Positions 34,478 through 35,474 of a stretch of DNA of 35,474 nucleotides are shown here, piece by piece. The DNA is from Iodobacter sp. BJB302 (GTDB lineage Bacteria; Pseudomonadota; Gammaproteobacteria; Burkholderiales; Chitinibacteraceae): positions 1 through 35,474 of the forward strand of contig NZ_PDZG01000049.1 in assembly GCF_002735645.1 (NCBI RefSeq), written 5' to 3'. A program made the translations under genes and the position numbers. Under the pieces are notes generated by a model. The model was not told the DNA's origin, did not search any database, and saw only the letters and a program-made list of their open reading frames with translations. Each line of letters opens with the position of its first letter. Position 1 is the stretch's first letter.

Positions 34478-34542
34478 GATAGGCTAAAGCACTAAGAGCT
34501 TGCCCAAGCACCAACAATCCCATCACCAGCCCCGGACTCCCC

Positions 34543-35217
34543 ATGCCCAACTCACATCGTTTTTCAGACAGCGAAATCGAAAGCCTGACCCGGCTGATGA
34601 GCCAGCGGCGGGATATTCGTCAGTTTAAAACCGGGCCGCTGCCAGAGGGGCTGATGCCTCGCTTAATTGAAGCGGCGCAAATGGCCCCGTCTGTAGGCTT
34701 TATGCAGCCATGGCGCTTTCTGCATATCACCAATGCGGCACTGCGCGGGCAAGTACATGCGCTGGTAGATGCCGAGCGCGAGCGCACCTCGGCGGCGCTG
34801 CCCAGCCGTCAGCAGGAATTTATGCGGCTAAAAGTAGATGGCTTGGCAGAATGCGCCGAAGTATTGGTGGTGGCTTTAATGGACGGGCGCGAGAAGCATA
34901 TTTTTGGCCGCCGCACCCTGCCGGAGATGGATTTGGCTTCTGCATCCTGCGCCATTCAGAATATGTGGCTCTTGGCACGGGCCGAAGGCATTGGTATGGG
35001 CTGGGTATCGATCTTTGAACCGGAAGATCTAGCGCGGCTGTTAAAAATGCCGGAGGGCGCAAAGCCGATTGCGATTCTTTGCCTTGGGCAGGTGGAAGCG
35101 TTTCCGGAAAAACCCACGCTGGAGCGCCTGGGCTGGGGCTGCCGTCTGGAGCAGGAGCAGATCTTTTTTGAAAACAGCTGGCCAGAAGGCGATCACAGCA
35201 CGCCAATCAGTTATTAA
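34543..35217 (+). CDS. bluB: 5,6-dimethylbenzimidazole synthase
   Basis: A 224-residue BluB of the nitroreductase-like flavin family (EC 1.13.11.79). It cleaves reduced FMN with O2 to give 5,6-dimethylbenzimidazole, the lower ligand of cobalamin. The signatures are RRDIRQFKTGPLP (22-34), AAQMAPSVGFMQPWRF and FGRRTLPEMDLASAS followed by AIQNMWLLARAEGIGMGWVS. This pattern distinguishes BluB from ordinary nitroreductases. The ribosome site is weak (CGGAC). Together with metH 1.3 kb upstream, it gives this end of the window a cobalamin theme, though other cobalamin genes are not present. Confidence 0.92.
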   Translation: MPNSHRFSDSEIESLTRLMSQRRDIRQFKTGPLPEGLMPRLIEAAQMAPSVGFMQPWRFLHITNAALRGQVHALVDAERERTSAALPSRQQEFMRLKVDGLAECAEVLVVALMDGREKHIFGRRTLPEMDLASASCAIQNMWLLARAEGIGMGWVSIFEPEDLARLLKMPEGAKPIAILCLGQVEAFPEKPTLERLGWGCRLEQEQIFFENSWPEGDHSTPISY

Positions 35218-35347
35218 GTGCGCTTGCCTCAACCCGCTCGCAACATTTCAAATCGATTGTCACCTTGATTGGATCCCAGATAAAAACACTCGGGGATGAC
35301 GCTTTAATCACCACACTGACTCATCAGACGTAAAAAAAGCCGCTTTA

Positions 35348-35474
35348 TGAACTGCACCCCAAAAGTTGGACACCCGTCCATATTTTTGGGGTGTTTTTAT
35401 GTCCAAGTACTCAACGCAATTCAAGCTCTCTGTCGTTCAGCAATATTTAACTGGCGAAGCAGGTATCAAAACGA
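35348..35474 (+). mobile_element. IS3-family (IS150-like) insertion sequence, terminal fragment
   Basis: 127 bp starting with the same TGAACTGCACCCC inverted repeat as the left end of the window and running on to the right edge, where the element continues. It is the inverse of bases 1-125, with one base difference. The two copies point outward from the window. Confidence 0.9.
35399..35474 (+). CDS. IS3-family transposase OrfA, 5' fragment
   Basis: Start of transposase OrfA, translation MSKYSTQFKLSVVQQYLTG onwards, cut by the window edge after about 25 codons. Same start as the left copy. Confidence 0.8.
   Translation, partial: MSKYSTQFKLSVVQQYLTGEAGIKT

Noticed and set aside
1..35474. The whole window as one 35-kb composite transposon
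   Set aside because: The bracketed genes are largely chromosomal housekeeping (metH, ygiQ, slyX, bluB) and there is no resistance or cargo logic; IS-bounded contig edges explain the ends better.

Overview
The window looks like a chromosomal stretch of a Gram-negative betaproteobacterium, probably a Neisseriales/Chromobacteriaceae relative (Iodobacter- or Chromobacterium-like). This is inferred from the mix of SlyX, a YgiQ-type radical SAM protein, MarC, an E. coli YqfB-like ASCH protein, YqiA, B12-dependent MetH, BluB and numerous LysR regulators, at mid GC by eye. No database search was possible. There are no rRNA or tRNA genes, CRISPR arrays or prophage. Both ends of the window are the same outer end of one IS3-family (IS150-like) element in inverted orientation: 125 bp at the left and 127 bp at the right. 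The piece is therefore probably a contig, or segment, bounded by two copies of one insertion sequence.

Layout: 0-2 kb, IS end, then a two-gene operon of a hexapeptide acyltransferase and a GT2 glycosyltransferase. 2.2-6 kb, LysR/EamA divergent pair, a second LysR, and a small protein with a GNAT acetyltransferase. 6-10.6 kb, a Methyltransf_32 methylase, a periplasmic beta-carbonic anhydrase, YgiQ and SlyX. 10.7-13.5 kb, MarC, YqfB (N4-acetylcytidine amidohydrolase), a 71-residue protein behind a doubled palindromic operator, and an MFS exporter. 13.6-21.8 kb, several poorly characterised proteins, a LysR/periplasmic metallo-beta-lactamase-fold pair, a patatin-like protein that has lost its catalytic residues, a periplasmic solute-binding-like protein, a chemoreceptor and a methylase-like protein.

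22-25.2 kb is the most accessory-looking part: a tight operon tetR - O-methyltransferase - alpha/beta hydrolase. It has a dyad upstream that could be the TetR operator, and it lies between two clusters of a CACAGAG/CTCTGTG heptamer repeat. I infer an acquired small-molecule-modifying cassette. A third copy of the heptamer repeat follows metH.

25.3-35.3 kb is housekeeping and metabolic: an orphan branched-chain amino-acid-type binding lipoprotein, a DyP peroxidase, YqiA plus a quinone oxidoreductase, metH (with a structured leader), a repeat-rich gap, an HD phosphohydrolase and bluB. MetH uses cobalamin and BluB makes its lower ligand, so the right end has a B12 theme. The best candidates for something undescribed are the heptamer-bounded cassette, the pseudo-patatin, the variant metallo-hydrolase, the twin-operator small gene and the metH leader structure.
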